From Chaetomium olivaceum (lineage: Eukaryota > Ascomycota > Sordariomycetes > Sordariales > Chaetomiaceae): a stretch of DNA of 64,000 nucleotides. Below the pieces are notes generated by a model, which searched no databases, was not told where the DNA came from, and saw only the letters and a list, made by a program, of their open reading frames with translations. This document shows positions 1 to 12,108 of this stretch, one piece after another (position 1 is the first letter of the stretch; each line of letters starts with the position of its first letter). The translations under genes were made by a program, and so were the position numbers. The stretch is taken from contig JAYWVB010000003.1 of the NCBI GenBank assembly GCA_039881045.1, positions 744,001 through 808,000 on the forward strand. Reading direction: 5' to 3'.

Positions 1-1451
1 GTTTCTACACATGGCGGGTATACGTCTTATATCATGGCCGCTCTTGGGTATTGGGCAAGGTGGCAAACCTTGCGGCGTTTTGGCGGACAGCCGCCTTGGC
101 TCATGGACGACATATTACGTGAAGGCGCAGGCTGCATCAGATGGGGCGGGACAGCGTTTCGGTACATGGATACACTACTTACAACTTTTAATTCACGAGG
201 CGCCTGGCTCCCAGGGGCCGGCGGCTCTATTCATGGTTTTCCAGTAGTCAACGTCCGGTGCATTTGTCAATACAAGATCGCCTAAGGCTGCGTGGATAAA
301 CGAAAGGCCAGCGATCCAGACGCTCAACCCACTCAGAAAGCAACTACACAACACCCCGACCAGGGCATCTCCTTTTATTACGGTCTCGGACCTGTCTTCT
401 TTACTAAACATCAGGGATGGGAGAACTCAACACAAGTACGCATATCACGGGGGCCCGACCATCGCTATCAGCCGACGGCTGGTCCTCGCCATAGGTAATG
501 GGTCAGGATATCTGGTTTCCGGTGGAGGTCAAACCCGGGAGACTTTCCAATCTCCCGATCTGAAAGGGCTGCCGTTCGAACAGTCCGGACCCAAGATCCG
601 GGATTGGGGTCTGAAAACACATGCCTACCTGTAATCCATGTGTTGCCGTCAAAGGAGTCCGTTTTCTAAGTGGTCGGGCGCGCCTCGCCGCGGCAGCCGC
701 CAATCATCAGGTAGTTTAGCGCACGGACCCTGGTGCACCGCATAAAAGCTGCTGGATCGCAAGATCAACTCTTGGACGTTACTAAGTAAATACTTTCATG
801 CCCTCGTCCCTCGCCAGTTCAGCCTTTCCTCTTACTCCTTTTGTTTCCACCGGCTTTGCATATCCTAACAAACGGCATAATGCCGCACTTAAGCTCAGAC
901 GCGTAATGTAATGGAACGCAACACTGCCCGCCCCACGACGCCGATATTAGAAGGACCGATCAAACTTATCGATACAAGTCTCGCAAGTCTTTCCCATCTG
1001 ATCCACAATTCTCCGGATCGGCTGTGATAGAGCGTACGCTTGTCTCAGACTAATAAGTTTGAGATCCACGGGCTGACGTGGAAAGCTAACGTCTACAGGC
1101 AGTAAGGACGTCAATTCTATGATGTTCGCGATCGAGGTTGGGTCAGACGAACCGCTACCCAATAGAGCTACGTACATAGTTGGTATTAAGTACCTATAGT
1201 GCGTACTAATCTCATCCACGTAGGAGTGCTGATAAGGGTTGTGCTGGCCAGTCTGAGAAGAGGGGTAGAAACTACCTAGGTAAGCTGTCAATGTCACGTC
1301 ACGAACTTGAGAACGAGGTATAAACAAGTGGAGACCAGGTCGTCTAGCCTGCCTTTCAGCAACAAATATGCCACCCTCAATCATGATACATCTATAATAA
1401 TCTCTTTGTGGGGCCTTAAAGATCTCTTAAACCACATGACAAAAATTCAAG
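1..1451. other. No gene recognised
   Basis: The left end of the window holds only short open stretches on both strands, with no family motif, no consistent splice pattern and no tRNA-like fold that I could find. A minus-strand stretch of about 145 codons (947-1384) is the longest, but its composition is not convincing. Confidence 0.5.
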
Positions 1452-1592
1452 ATGCTCACCAACACCATTATCAGCCTTGTCGCTCCTATTATCAACAGCA
1501 CCGTCGCTGGTCCCAGCCCCGAAACTGTCAAGTGTCAACCAGGCCAACAGGCCTTTGACCTAAACCCACAAATAGATCTCATTGAAATCTAA
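1452..1592 (+). pseudogene. Truncated small secreted protein gene
   Basis: A 46-residue reading frame starts at ATG 1452 with a hydrophobic leader (MLTNTIISLVAPIINSTVAG), then CQPGQQAFDLNPQIDLIE, and stops at 1590-1592. This layout, a leader followed directly by one Cys and a Gly/Gln turn, is typical of fungal small secreted proteins. Further coding-like pieces follow to about 1917, including a Cys-x2-Cys segment (SSCENCTV) near 1850, but in-frame stops separate them from the leader. I infer a formerly longer secreted protein gene broken by stops. The family is not recognised. An intron could rescue part of it, although I see no clean donor before the first stop. Confidence 0.4.
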
Positions 1593-1943
1593 CAGGCACG
1601 CGGTGTAAACGGCGGCATTGGCATGCAAGACCTCGAATTCGAAACTGACTGATTCGGGGAACCTGTGTAAGGAGGATCACCCTAATTCCTCGTTAAATCT
1701 GTTACCACTCAACCATGGGCAGCAGCCAGCAATTTGGGCCAATCATGACTATCTTCTTATCTCGATGATGTCTCATTGGAATTGGTTTGCCTACCAGTCT
1801 ACGGGCACCGACTCTGATTACCATGTTAGGACTATCAACTCGTCTTGTGAAAACTGCACTGTCGCTCCTTCCTCCTTGACCGTCTTTCCAGTAAGGCGGA
1901 CTCTGGTCACCATGTAACAAGGGCATGCCAAGGAAGTACCCAG

Positions 1944-3647
1944 TCAGTGGCCATTCACACTCTGATTCGGGTCATAGAGTCCGCCGTTCAGATTGAAGCG
2001 CCCTTTGAACTCATCTGGCTCGTCCATGTCAAGCTGGGCCGTGATTTCATTCTCGTTGTACCCCTTGCGCCTCAGCCACTCCTTCTTCATCTGGCGCCGG
2101 AAGCCATAGAAAGTGATGTCACTGGAAGGAGTGAACTCGTCACATCTGTCGCTCGTGTCTATGAACTTGAAGTTGGGAGTGTGGTTCTTGTCTTTCTCCT
2201 CGAACCTTATTGGCGGAAAGGCAGTAAGCATTGTGCCCACATGGCAGGGTCGGTGTGGGACTAGGGGTCCACGAGAAACCTACTGATAGCACTGAATGGT
2301 ACAACAGACCCCGAGATACTCAGCCCGATTATGCAGCTCGTGAATCTGGTAGTTGTGCGGATCGAGCCATGTCACGTCGCCCTTCCTGAGATTGGCTTGT
2401 CCGAGCCGAAGTCGGTCTTCGGGCTCGATAGCGTTGTAAAAGGTGGCCTGAATTTTGCCGTGTAGGACCTGGGTAAGGAAGCGTGAATCAGAAAAGCCCA
2501 GACGAGCGACTCTCAATAATGAGGGACGGGTATATCAACCTTAATGACGGCACACGCGTCGCCATGTTTGTGGACAAAGGACTTGTGACCACTAGGCCAG
2601 ATCTCTAGGACATATGGAACACCCGGTGAGTCACCCTAGAGCCATCAATGTCAGACAGGCGCGTTAAATCTTTCTGCTGGCCCCTTACATGATCATATCC
2701 GAGCGTCACCCGGATATATGTCATCTTGTTCTCTCGTTCCGCGATCTCCCTCCTGGCCTCATCCGACGGCGCTTCCGAGCCCTGTTCGCTCCATCGAGCA
2801 TTCCTCCTCCTCTCAAGAGCTGCTGTCTTTCTCTGGAGCTCTTCGTAGCACCAGCCATCCCTGCAGCTCAGTTCAATTGCACTGGTAAAGTCGGGGAAGT
2901 TGCTGTCATTGAGGGTAATGTTCTCTCCTGCTACATTTGCGTAGAGCGTCTTGCAGGCGTCGGGGAGATTGTCCGGCACCGTGACGAGGCCGCTCTCCAG
3001 CTGCAAAAGCGAGAGTTTGTCTCGGGGGACGACAAACGGCGAGAGTCGGTACGTGACTGGCAGGCGGAGGATGGACACGTCAATGTTCTCTCCACCCGCA
3101 ACAGAAACTCTGACACGTGTAGCGTCTTTGAGCCATTTGTACTCCTCACGGCTATAACAAAGTAAGCACACATATCTCAACATTGTGGAACCCAAGGTAA
3201 CTGAGACGACTCACAATGTAGTCCCGCCATTCTGGTTATCATCACCGGGGATTTTCCTCAGCATGGTTGTGGCGTTGACAAAAAACTTGCCGTAGCGCAA
3301 CTCGCCATTGGACTTGTCCAACGACAGCCAGTACTTTTCTTCGCGGCTGGTACTCAGAGCGTAGTTACCGGTGCCACGGAAAGAAGACCAGTCCACTTCC
3401 CTGCCTTTATCACCCGAGTTCTCCTGAATGTAGATCCGGGCATGCTTCGAGTCCACCACGAGGTGGAGGCTAGGGTAGGGGGGGGCATTGCCATAGATTG
3501 TGATGCGGAGGCCTTCCTTGATGTGATCTTTCACCAAAATGGTGCCGTGACCACCAGTTGGAAGCGTCAGGATCCTACCATCCTCCGGAATTGGAACGTT
3601 GCCTCTTTTAGGTGGCCATTCCATGGTGGAATGAAGGTGTTCGGCCA
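1944..3647 (-). pseudogene. Multi-exon gene of unknown function, probably disrupted
   Basis: The most likely start is the ATG at 3647-3645. Exon 1 runs to 3215, a 63-nt intron (3152-3214, GTGAGT...TATAG) follows, and exon 2 runs from 3151 to about 2640 with good coding character. Exon 1 holds a beta-rich module ending in a KYWLSLDKSNGELRYGK motif; exon 2 is mixed alpha/beta and ends in a charged, coiled stretch. Downstream pieces at 2516-2283 and 2240-1944 look coding (for example TWLDPHNYQIHELHNRAEYL) but are not in one frame with exon 2. At about 2520 the reading passes from one frame to another by one base without an intron. I do not recognise the family. Frame damage is more likely than undetected introns, but transcripts could show otherwise. 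Confidence 0.45.
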
Positions 3648-5536
3648 TTAGGTGATGGATAGGTAAGGTAGGTATCAACAACGCTTTGTAATGGGTTGCA
3701 GCGATAAGGTAGCCAAAAGCCGAGGATGCGGAAAAAGCTTTCTGTTAAATGCCCGTGAACAAGATCGAGACACAGAAATCCCGTCTTCATCCACAAAATG
3801 TTGGTTGGGCTGATCCAACGCTTTCCTATCATCAAAGCCCAACCCTTCCCCGCTTGCTGATCACCGTCTCCTCAAGCGTTCGGCAACACAGGACACCAGA
3901 GAAATTGTTCTATTGGACATCAGCGGGAGCATTGCATGCGTGTCATGCAACACTAGAGGCACTTAGGTGGGATTGGGTGAGAAGCAGAGTGGTGAGGGGG
4001 GAGAGTGTGAGATATCCAAGGAATCTAGCCTTGAGGAGCCCGACTTACGATCAGAAAAGATACCTTGAATAGGTATCTACTTACCAAATCACTTAACTGC
4101 TTCCAGTCAATCATTATCAGTTTGGTTACTTGGTTCGTGGGAGTCCACTGCACATTCTCCACGAATCATGGATGACCACCGCCACTCATGAACGCAAGTC
4201 GGCTGCCTGACGCCTGAGCTCAGACATGTACGCAAGACAGGATGAGAACTGGAGGTAAAAGACAAAACTCATTGAAGGTTTGGCAAAGTAGAAATACTCT
4301 ATTCCGCGAAGGGTTGAAGGAGACGCGGAGCACATGATACATTTCGAGAGAGCAGACAGAATTCATTCTCATCACACGCGTACACACAAACCTGAATCTA
4401 CACATTTTTTGCGAATCTTTCCCTGTATGTACATACATTAGCTGGCAAATAATGTAGCTGTCCTCAGGGCAAGTTTCGTCAACCGGTTGGCCGGATGCCA
4501 ACCCGAGGAGGTACATGTACATGTAAGGTATCTAGGGATGCAGTCCGGCGGGTCTCAAACCATAACGCGTGGGCCTACCCCCATCTCACGTCTGGTCAAC
4601 ACTCGGCGAACGAGCCCAATGCAATGTTGCACGTTACAAAGTGCTCTCACGTACACCATCTAAAGAATCCCAACTCTTTATTATATTGGGTAAGTAGCTA
4701 CTGCCCTTGTGCCCATTTTCAGGGGAGAGCGAGGCACTAGTCAACCGGTCGATTTCATGATCGCAGGCTAGTTCCCAGCACATCGGTGACAGGTGCACGT
4801 CGGGCTCCAACGTTGCAGACGCGTTGACGCCCCCCGGGCTGCAAACGCGTTACTCAAGACTCACATCACGATTTCACACCTGCCCTTCAGGCCCTATCCA
4901 CCAATGCAAACAGCATGCGGGCTGCCATACACATGGCGAGATGATGCAGGGTGCAGCCCGAACCTGGAGGCGAAGCCGATGATGGTATGCCCATAGGTAG
5001 TCTGCGTTTGAGTTGGATCAATCAAGGGTGGACATAACCCTGCCCGACCCACCTAGCTCCACTTCTCTTGCCTTGCCGCGAGCAGCGGCTAGCGCGGTTC
5101 GGTCGTGAAGGCCGCCTGGAGTTTATGATGGTGTTGGACCATGCGGGACGGCGGTATCTCGGTATGTACATGTACCAAGTGCTCAGTAGAAGAGATCAAA
5201 GCTCTTTGGAATGGAATAAGGGTCTCTGTTTGCAGCTGGCCTAATAAATGTGAGGGCAGCTCTACCGTGTATTACCATCACCTATCTAATTATGTATTAA
5301 ATCTTGTGATCTGAAATATCACAAGCGGTTTGAATTCAGGAAATCTGTACTTCCTCGCCAATGCGATGCAGCCTGTTGCTTAAGTGGATATGCATTTACT
5401 GGGCGCAGTTCAACCCCGCCTAAAATTGTTATCGGCAATGTGGGTCTTGGGCCCAAACCACCAAGTGCCCCGCGATTCTGTCGTCTGAGTCAACCTTTCG
5501 TGAAGACCAAGTCGACAGCTCAGTAATCCCAGTAAC
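3648..5536. other. Intergenic, no gene recognised
   Basis: No convincing coding potential in six frames. The last few hundred bases are the promoter and 5' leader of the tRNA synthetase gene that starts at 5537. Confidence 0.5.
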
Positions 5537-7524
5537 ATGGCGCCACCAAGCAGCGATTTCACTGGGGACCTCCCCTCGGAGGTCCTCCAGGCATTGTCCA
5601 AGTCTGACCCGATTTCGTCCACCGAGGCTTTTCCCGATATTCCCTTCAAACCGATCAAAGCTGCTCTAGATCGTCTTGCGTCCCGGTCTATGATCACATA
5701 CGAGCAGGTCGAGCGCGAGGAGGCTTTTTTGGAGCCTGAAGCTGAGATTATTGTCACCCATGGTAGCCATGAAGCCCGCGTTTTCGACGCGGTGCGCCAA
5801 GCCGTGGACGGTCTCTCGATTCAGGACCTCGAGGGCAAGATTGGCGATAAGACGGTGACCAAGCTTGGCCAAGGCAAGGCCTTCAAGGAGAAGTGGATCA
5901 AGAAGGATGGTACAAAGCTCATTGCATTGGTGCGCTATACTTCACGGTACTTTGTGAAGATAGGGGCGCTGACTTCTAGCAGGTCGAATCGATCGACGAT
6001 GTAACGCGCGGGCAGCTCAAGGTCATCCAGGAGAAGCGGACGCACGATGCCAAGATCATCGCCGACTTGAAGAAGCGCAAGCTGCTAAATATGCAGAAGG
6101 TCATCTCCTTCAGGATAAGCAAGGGGCCCAAGTTCGCGCTTGAGATGGTAAAGGAGGAGACAGATCTCACGGCCGAGATGCTGGCATCTGGCTCATGGAA
6201 GACGGCCGCTTTCAAGCCATACAACTTCAATGCATTGGGTGCGGATCAACACGCTGGCGCCCTACACCCTCTAAACAAGGTGCGGCAAGAGTTCAGGTGC
6301 GTTGTGCTTGCCGATTGGATACTCTAGGCGTCAAGTCGACTGACTCCTGAGGCGTTACACAGGCAAATCTTCTTCGAGATGGGTTTTACGGAGATGCCCA
6401 CGAACCGGTTTGTAGAGTCGGGATTCTGGGTACGTGATCTGCGGTAGCTGGTCTCTGAGGATGCCGTTAACTCGTGAGCGTATAGAACTTCGACGCCCTG
6501 TTTGTCCCTCAGGTATGTTGCCTTACGATTGCCCCTTTTTATCGTTGGTTCTAACTTGTTCAAGCAACACCCTGCGCGCGACCTGCAAGACACCTTCTAC
6601 GTATCAGATCCCGTGACGGCTGGTAGGCCCGGGCCCGCATCCGCGGACGACAAGGCCGACTACGAGGCATATTTCCACAACGTGAAAGCTATCCACCAGG
6701 ATGGGAAGTTTGGCTCGATTGGGTACAGATACCCATGGTCCGAAGATGAATCACTAAGGTGTGTAACCTTCTCCCGGCTCGGTGGCGCTGGCTAACCCCA
6801 AACAAGACTCGTCCTCCGGACACACACAACCTCCGTCTCAGCCGCCATGTTGCAGAAGCTAGCTGGCCAGCGAGACAAAGATGGGCGAGTGCCACCCGCG
6901 CGGTACTTTTCTATCGACAGAGTTTTCAGGTAATGATTATTGGCCCATTCGCATGACGGGAAAGCTCGACCACTTACTCCTGAATAGAAACGAGACCTTG
7001 GACGCCACCCATCTTTGCGAGTTCCACCATGTCGAAGGTGTCATTGCCGATTACGGGCTGACCCTGGGTGGTCTGATGGAGTTCATGGACATGTTCTTCG
7101 GGGCGATGGGTGTCACTGACCTGCGCTACAAGCCAGCGTGAGTTGTTGATCCAGTCCAGCGGCCGAGACATATGGTTGCTGACGGTAGACCGCAGTTACA
7201 ACCCCTACACCGAGCCGAGTATGGAGATCTTCTCGTACCACAAGGGGCTCAACAAGCTCATCGAGATCGGCAATTCGGGCATTTTTAGGCCAGAGATGTT
7301 GCAGGTATGTTGACCGCCGTATCAGTTGGAGAGGATCGAGACGCTGATATACATATTAGGCGATGGGTTTGCCTAAGGATATGAGAGTGTTTGGTTTTGG
7401 CTTGAGCTTGGAGAGGCCGACAATGATCAAATACGGCATGTCAAACATCCGTGAACTGCTTGGCCACTCGGTCGACCTCAACTTCATTCAAAGGAATCCA
7501 GCGGTGCGGCTAGACAAGAACTAG
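5537..7524 (+). CDS. FRS2: Phenylalanine--tRNA ligase alpha subunit, cytoplasmic
   Basis: Charges tRNA-Phe with phenylalanine as the catalytic subunit of the cytosolic alpha2-beta2 synthetase. Nine exons can be placed with consistent phases: 5537-5929, 5983-6296, 6363-6429, 6486-6512, 6565-6758, 6807-6929, 6988-7137, 7196-7304 and 7360-7524, giving 513 residues against about 503 for the yeast protein. The N-terminal third is the winged-helix tRNA-binding part. The C-terminal half is the class II catalytic core: motif 2 includes ARYFSIDRVFRNE, the phenylalanine pocket region follows (FHHVEGVIADYGLTLG), and motif 3 is GFGLSLERPTMIKYG. The reading closes with NPAVRLDKN and a stop. Exon 4 is a 27-nt micro-exon. 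All introns are 52-66 nt with GT-AG ends. The identification is secure; the start is the first ATG of a frame matching the family N-terminus. Confidence 0.95.
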
Positions 7525-8580
7525 ATAGACGGGGACCATGTGAGACGAAAAGCAGCGTTCGAGGATACCATAGCACGTGCCAGAGGCGTCTTCCCCGGAG
7601 CGCGTGTGATATCATGCCGAGAGCGCGACAAGAGATGTGGAGCACTCGGAGATATCGAATTCGTGGGAGGATCCCGAAGTTGAGGCTCCGCCTCCGGGAC
7701 CGGATGAACTCGGGGCTAATCCGGGGTTTCAATGCTACCTTCCGGCACCATATCCGGGGTTACGGTGAGAGAGTCATCCTCAGGCACGGATCGTCGTCGC
7801 CTCGTTCCTCGTTTTGCGAACCACAATTCCCCGCGACGCCGTCCGCATGATGCGTACGTAAGCCCGGCGACGCCGTATTCCAACAAATGACTGGTCCAGA
7901 AGCCATGCAGCCCTATAGGGTAACGGAGTCGTCCCCACCCCCATGGGCACCCAAGACGATTGGCATCTTCCTCAAGATCTCCACGTGGACACATTGAGGT
8001 GGACCATAACTCTGCCACGGCGGTCGGAAGTCGGGAATAACACGAGCAGCGAGCGAGAGCCGGGGCTGGGCAATGCTCGGCTGGCACAAAGTTGGCGCAG
8101 AGGAAGCTCAGGTTGGTGAATGGGGGCCGCTATGGGGTCTGCCGAGGAATGCCCAGACCAAGACGAAAGAGGAACCGATGTATCTCCACGGAAAAGGCGG
8201 CCATTTTGGACCCATGACTCCCCGTTTGTTTGGCCGGTTATGTCAAGGACATGCAGGTCGTTGGCGAAGGTAGGACTTTGAGCGGCTTCTTGTCCTGCTG
8301 CCTGTTAGTTCTTAATGAGACCATTTCGGCCTCATTTTCTGACATCTTCTCACTCCATCTCACAATTTTTCCCGACACCTGATCTGGTGCCATCCCGTCG
8401 TCTCACACTCGCATACATTGGTGGTGGCAGTGCAAATCATCTCGTCCAACCATCTCGGGTCAATAGTCCTTTAGTCGAACCAGATCAGTGGTACGCCAAG
8501 GTACCTTGATCTTGTTGTAGCAACAACCGTCAGCCTTTCCTGAATAAGCTCCGGGCGGCTTGCCTCTGATACCCACGCCG
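7525..8580. other. Intergenic, no gene recognised
   Basis: Contains the 3' end of the synthetase transcript and the upstream region of the small gene at 8581. The open stretches present have no recognisable motifs and overlap in opposing frames. Confidence 0.5.
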
Positions 8581-9019
8581 ATGGGCGGTCCTTCCCACAC
8601 GTACACTCCCACCTCGCAGAAGCTTGGGCCCGTCAGGGCCACTACAAGCCTCGATGAGGGCACGCCCCAGTCGGCTAGCACCCTGGTATGTCTTTTCTAT
8701 CCCTCCTAGGTCCCGAGCCCTACCGCGGCCAGGATGCATGAGACTGACACCCCAACCTCAGGCATCCGGCCCCTTCTCAGGGAGCGACAACTCCTACGAC
8801 TCGCCCACGACGGTGTCTTCTACCGCGTCCACGCTGCTCTGGCGCGGCCGCACGGACACGGCCGAGTCGGCGCCGGCTTCCAACGAGGCCCTGAAAAGGG
8901 AATCATCGGTCTCGGCCAAGAAGGTCAACGCCAACAGCTACTGCGGCCGGCACTCGAAGGAGTTCCTGTTCGGCGGCAAGGGGTTCGGCGACCTTTGGCG
9001 GGCTGTTACCAGGAAGTAA
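8581..9019 (+). CDS. Small conserved-looking protein, function unknown
   Basis: Two exons, 8581-8685 and 8762-9019, join in phase 0 across a 76-nt intron (GTATGT donor, CCTCAG acceptor) to give 120 residues. The product is polar and Ser/Thr-rich with no signal peptide or membrane segment. The N-terminus reads MGGPSHTYTPTSQKL and the C-terminus ends in a compact Lys/Gly/Phe-rich block (SYCGRHSKEFLFGGKGFGDL). The clean splice sites, the uninterrupted second exon and the ordered C-terminal block argue for a real gene. I do not recognise the family. It lies alone between the synthetase and PHS1 genes, all on the plus strand. Confidence 0.6.
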
Positions 9020-9694
9020 GGTAGCTAGCTACCTAGCTTGTTTCTCACAGATGAACACGTGAGAACGGGCATGGGGAGGGACCTGGGGGGTATCATCTTG
9101 GTCTGGTATCACTGGGGTATGGAAGCTGGAACCGTTCATGGCGGACGGATGGCACCGCTGCAGGGCAGCGGCTGGAATAAAGGTTGAGGAGGATTGATAC
9201 CCAGTTTCTTGATACCCATTGTTGAATGTTGATACCCATCGGGAGCTTGCTCCTTCATTTCGAGGAGTTGAGCGAACGCGTGGGTTTGCGAAGAGGCATT
9301 TGCGCTTTGGGTACAGATGATGAATAAAGACCCTAGAATTACGAGTCAAGACTAGCGTTTGTGTAGTTTTGTTGTGAATTGAGCAGCATTTTCCTCGGGT
9401 TTTGATCGCGATGAGTGTCTTGTTGAACCCGACAAACCGTTGGTGTAAAGTCAGGATGCGCCCCAGGGTCCAGCCAAGACCAGGGCCTGGTGTAGCGGCC
9501 CGGAATCCCTGGCCAACTCGCGTGGCAGGCTCAACGTGCCGCGGGCACCGGAGCGACGGGCAGGGGCCACCTAACAAAAGCCCCGTTCCCAAGTCAACAA
9601 TTTTCTACCATCCCAAGACCTCACAGGACAGATCACGCCCATTGAGGTCCCAGACGCCCGGCGACGGACTAAGTAGCGACAGCGCAACAGCAAG
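9020..9694. other. Intergenic with a short TTGATACCC repeat
   Basis: Upstream region of PHS1. Three copies of TTGATACCCA/G lie close together around 9195-9240. A long minus-strand open stretch here has no family motif and is probably chance. Confidence 0.5.
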
Positions 9695-10468
9695 ATGGCG
9701 AAACAAACCGGCTTCGGCCCCAAAAAGGCCTACCTCATCCTCTACAATGCCGCCTCCGCCGTCGCCTGGGCCACCATCCTCGGCCGCGTTGCCGTCGTGG
9801 CCGGGTGGAAGGGTGCGCCCTTCGTGCCGCTGGTCGTCGACAACTTCGCGCGGATCACGCAGACCTTTGCCGTCATGGAGGTCTTGCACGCTCTGACCGG
9901 TACGGGGCCCCCCAATTTTCGCTACCCTCCCTCGCTCACTACCACCTCCCTGCCATTGCTAACCTACCAACTCCAGGCGTCGTCCCCGCCCCCGTGTTCA
10001 CCACCGTGATGCAAGTCGCCAGCCGCCTCTTCCTGATGTGGGGCGTGTGCCTCCCCTTCCCGCAGCTCAACACCAACGTGCTCTACTCGTCGATGCTGGT
10101 GGCCTGGAGCTTGACCGAGGTGATGCGCTACTCGTACTTTGCGCTCAAGCAGATCGATGCCGTGCCCGCCTGGCTGCACTGGCTGCGCTACAGCGCCTTC
10201 CTGGTGCTGTACCCCTTGGGAATCAGCAGCGAGGTCGCCATGACCCTGTCGGCTATCTGGGGCCCCGCTGATGAGCTCTCGTCTTGGTACACTTTTGGGT
10301 TGACTGCGGTGTTGGCGCTTTATGGTCCGGGTGAGTAGCCCCTAATCAATTTTGGGACGTGCGTGAGGCTGACTGGTTTGTGTAGGCTCGGCCATCCTCT
10401 ACACCCATATGCTCAAGCAGCGGAGGAGATATCTCGGGGCTAAGCCTGCCCAGAAGAAGAAGCAGTAG
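9695..10468 (+). CDS. PHS1: Very-long-chain 3-hydroxyacyl-CoA dehydratase
   Basis: Removes water from 3-hydroxyacyl-CoA in the third step of the very-long-chain fatty acid elongation cycle in the ER membrane. Three exons (9695-9899, 9977-10330, 10386-10468) give 213 residues, the usual length for the PTPLA/Phs1 family. Several hydrophobic segments are visible. The family signature is intact: VVPAPVFTTVMQVASRLFL, then SLTEVMRYSYFAL, which carries the Glu and Tyr region of the active site, then LHWLRYSAFLVLYPLGISSE. The C-terminus ends in a Lys-rich tail (KPAQKKKQ), consistent with ER retention. Introns are 77 and 55 nt. The gene converges on the esterase gene that ends at 10720. Confidence 0.95.
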
Positions 10469-10570
10469 AGGGCTATGACCACGTGGAGGAGTTCAGCGTG
10501 ACGGTCGCTCTGGAAATGTAGGAGGAACATGAACGGCCCCGGGCAGTACAAGAGGACATACATAGCACAA

Positions 10571-10722
10571 GCCTCAGAACCGGGGTATTAGCACATAATA
10601 TCTACGTCATGAACACAGCCGTCGTTTCAACGAAGCGCATGGCGCCTCAGAACCGGGGTATTAGCACATAATATCTACGTCATGAACACAGCCGTCGTTT
10701 CAACGAAGCGCATGGCGCCTCA
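10571..10722. repeat. Perfect 73-bp tandem duplication
   Basis: Bases 10571-10643 are repeated exactly at 10644-10716, and the first six bases of the unit (GCCTCA) appear a third time at 10717-10722. The unit contains GGGGTATTAGCACATAATAT. It lies between the convergent PHS1 and esterase genes, and the esterase stop codon (10722-10720) is within the third partial copy. Identity of the two copies implies a recent event. Confidence 0.95.
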
Positions 10723-12108
10723 AGCGCGCGCCGGATTTGCCGAGCTGCTTTCGTACCAGTCATTCCGAAACCAACTCGCGACCATGTCCCTCGCCTCTGT
10801 TGATAGCTTGCTGAGACCCGGGTTCTCCTTTGGTTCGAACATAGCTGCACCCTGGTTAGCACCACAAGCCAGATATCACCACAAAAGCAAGCAGGGCGCA
10901 CTCACTCATATGGGCCCCAACCTCATCCTTCGCCTTATCATTCACCGCCTGCCGCCAATCCCCCGCCTCATCCCGCTGCGGCACCACGCAGAAAGTCCGC
11001 TCACTACCCCCCAGCACCTTCCCCGCCACGCCCGTCGTTGTCGATCCCGCACCCTGACCTAGCCGGGTATACACGTTCCCGAACCCGACCCCAAGCTCCT
11101 TGCGCAGGCGCACCATGTAGGCGACGCGCCGCCGCAGCTCCTCCTTGCGCGCCAGGCAGCCCACAAACTCGAGGTGCGACGTCGCCCACCCCAGCCCCTG
11201 CGTGATCTGCTCCCGGTTCAGGTACGCCGCCGCCCCGCCCGCGGCGACCGCGCCCACGGCGCCGGCAGCGATCGCGATCGTGCCCCATCCCCACCCGCTG
11301 TTCTGGTTGGGTTTGTTCTTATTGTTGTTGTCGTTGTTGGCGGTGCCCTTGCTCCCCTGTCCCGGGGCTGGCAGGGCGCGAACGTTGTTTGGTGGCGGGT
11401 TGGCTTTGGGCTGGGCAGCTTTGGCGCCGCCCCAGAGGCTGGTCAGGCCGCTGAGCTGGGCGATAGCGGTAGAGGCGGTGGCGTAGTGGGTTTCGGCGCC
11501 GTGGGCGACCACGCCGGGGGAGATGCCGAGGAAGGGGGTGTCGAAGGCGAGCACGCCCTGGATGTAGGGGAACATGAGCGCGTTGGGCGCGGGGGGCATC
11601 GCTGTGGAGCCCTTGTTCGGGCTGTTTTCGTCGACGGAGTTGTGGATCGGCTTCTGCGACGCGATCTTGATGGTTGTCTCGGCGGCGACGATGCCACCCA
11701 TCGAATGTCCTACCAGCACGACCCGCACTGACGGGTCGATGGTCGGGGACGACGTGCCCGCGGCTACTTCGAGGTCGATTACCTTGTTGACAAGCCTAGG
11801 GTGCCGGAGGTTAGTGATGGGTGGGTGGTGGGTGTTGTGGGGTACGCACCAGTCACTGAACCGCGTAACGCATTCGCCGAGGTCGCCGCGTGTCTCGAAC
11901 GTCGGGTAGACAACAGCCTGGACGTTTATCTTGGGCAGAACGACCGCGACGAGCTTCCGGAGGTGCTCGACGAAGGCATAGTTCCGGCCAAAGGTGGTCT
12001 CATCACCCTACGTAGCCTTGTTAGCTTCCAGATAGGTACATAAATCCCAGGGCACCAGCACAGTACCTTAAAGCCGTGGATAAAACAGAGCAGTAGTGTC
12101 TTCTTCAT
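10720..12108 (-). CDS. DUF676-type serine esterase/lipase
   Basis: Four exons on the minus strand, 12108-12067, 12007-11850, 11795-10906 and 10844-10720, join in frame to 404 residues. The start MKKTLLLCFIHGFKG and the segment VYPTFETRGDLGECVTRFSDW match the DUF676 family of putative serine esterases. The nucleophile elbow is LVGHSMGG. The region after the catalytic elbow carries an Asn/Pro/Gly-rich linker and a glycine/alanine-rich hydrophobic stretch (GTIAIAAGAVGAVAAGGAAA) that may touch or span a membrane. The C-terminus includes QAVNDKAKDEVGAHM and NDWYESS. Introns are 59, 54 and 61 nt. The substrate is unknown. The start is fixed by the conserved MKKTLLLCFIHG N-terminus. Confidence 0.85.

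Noticed and set aside
9029..9592. A 187-codon minus-strand open frame upstream of PHS1
   Set aside because: No family features and no splice context; it overlaps the likely PHS1 promoter.
11174..11731. A 185-codon plus-strand open frame opposite the esterase
   Set aside because: Gly/Arg/Ala-rich composition caused by high GC in the overlapping esterase exon; no motif.
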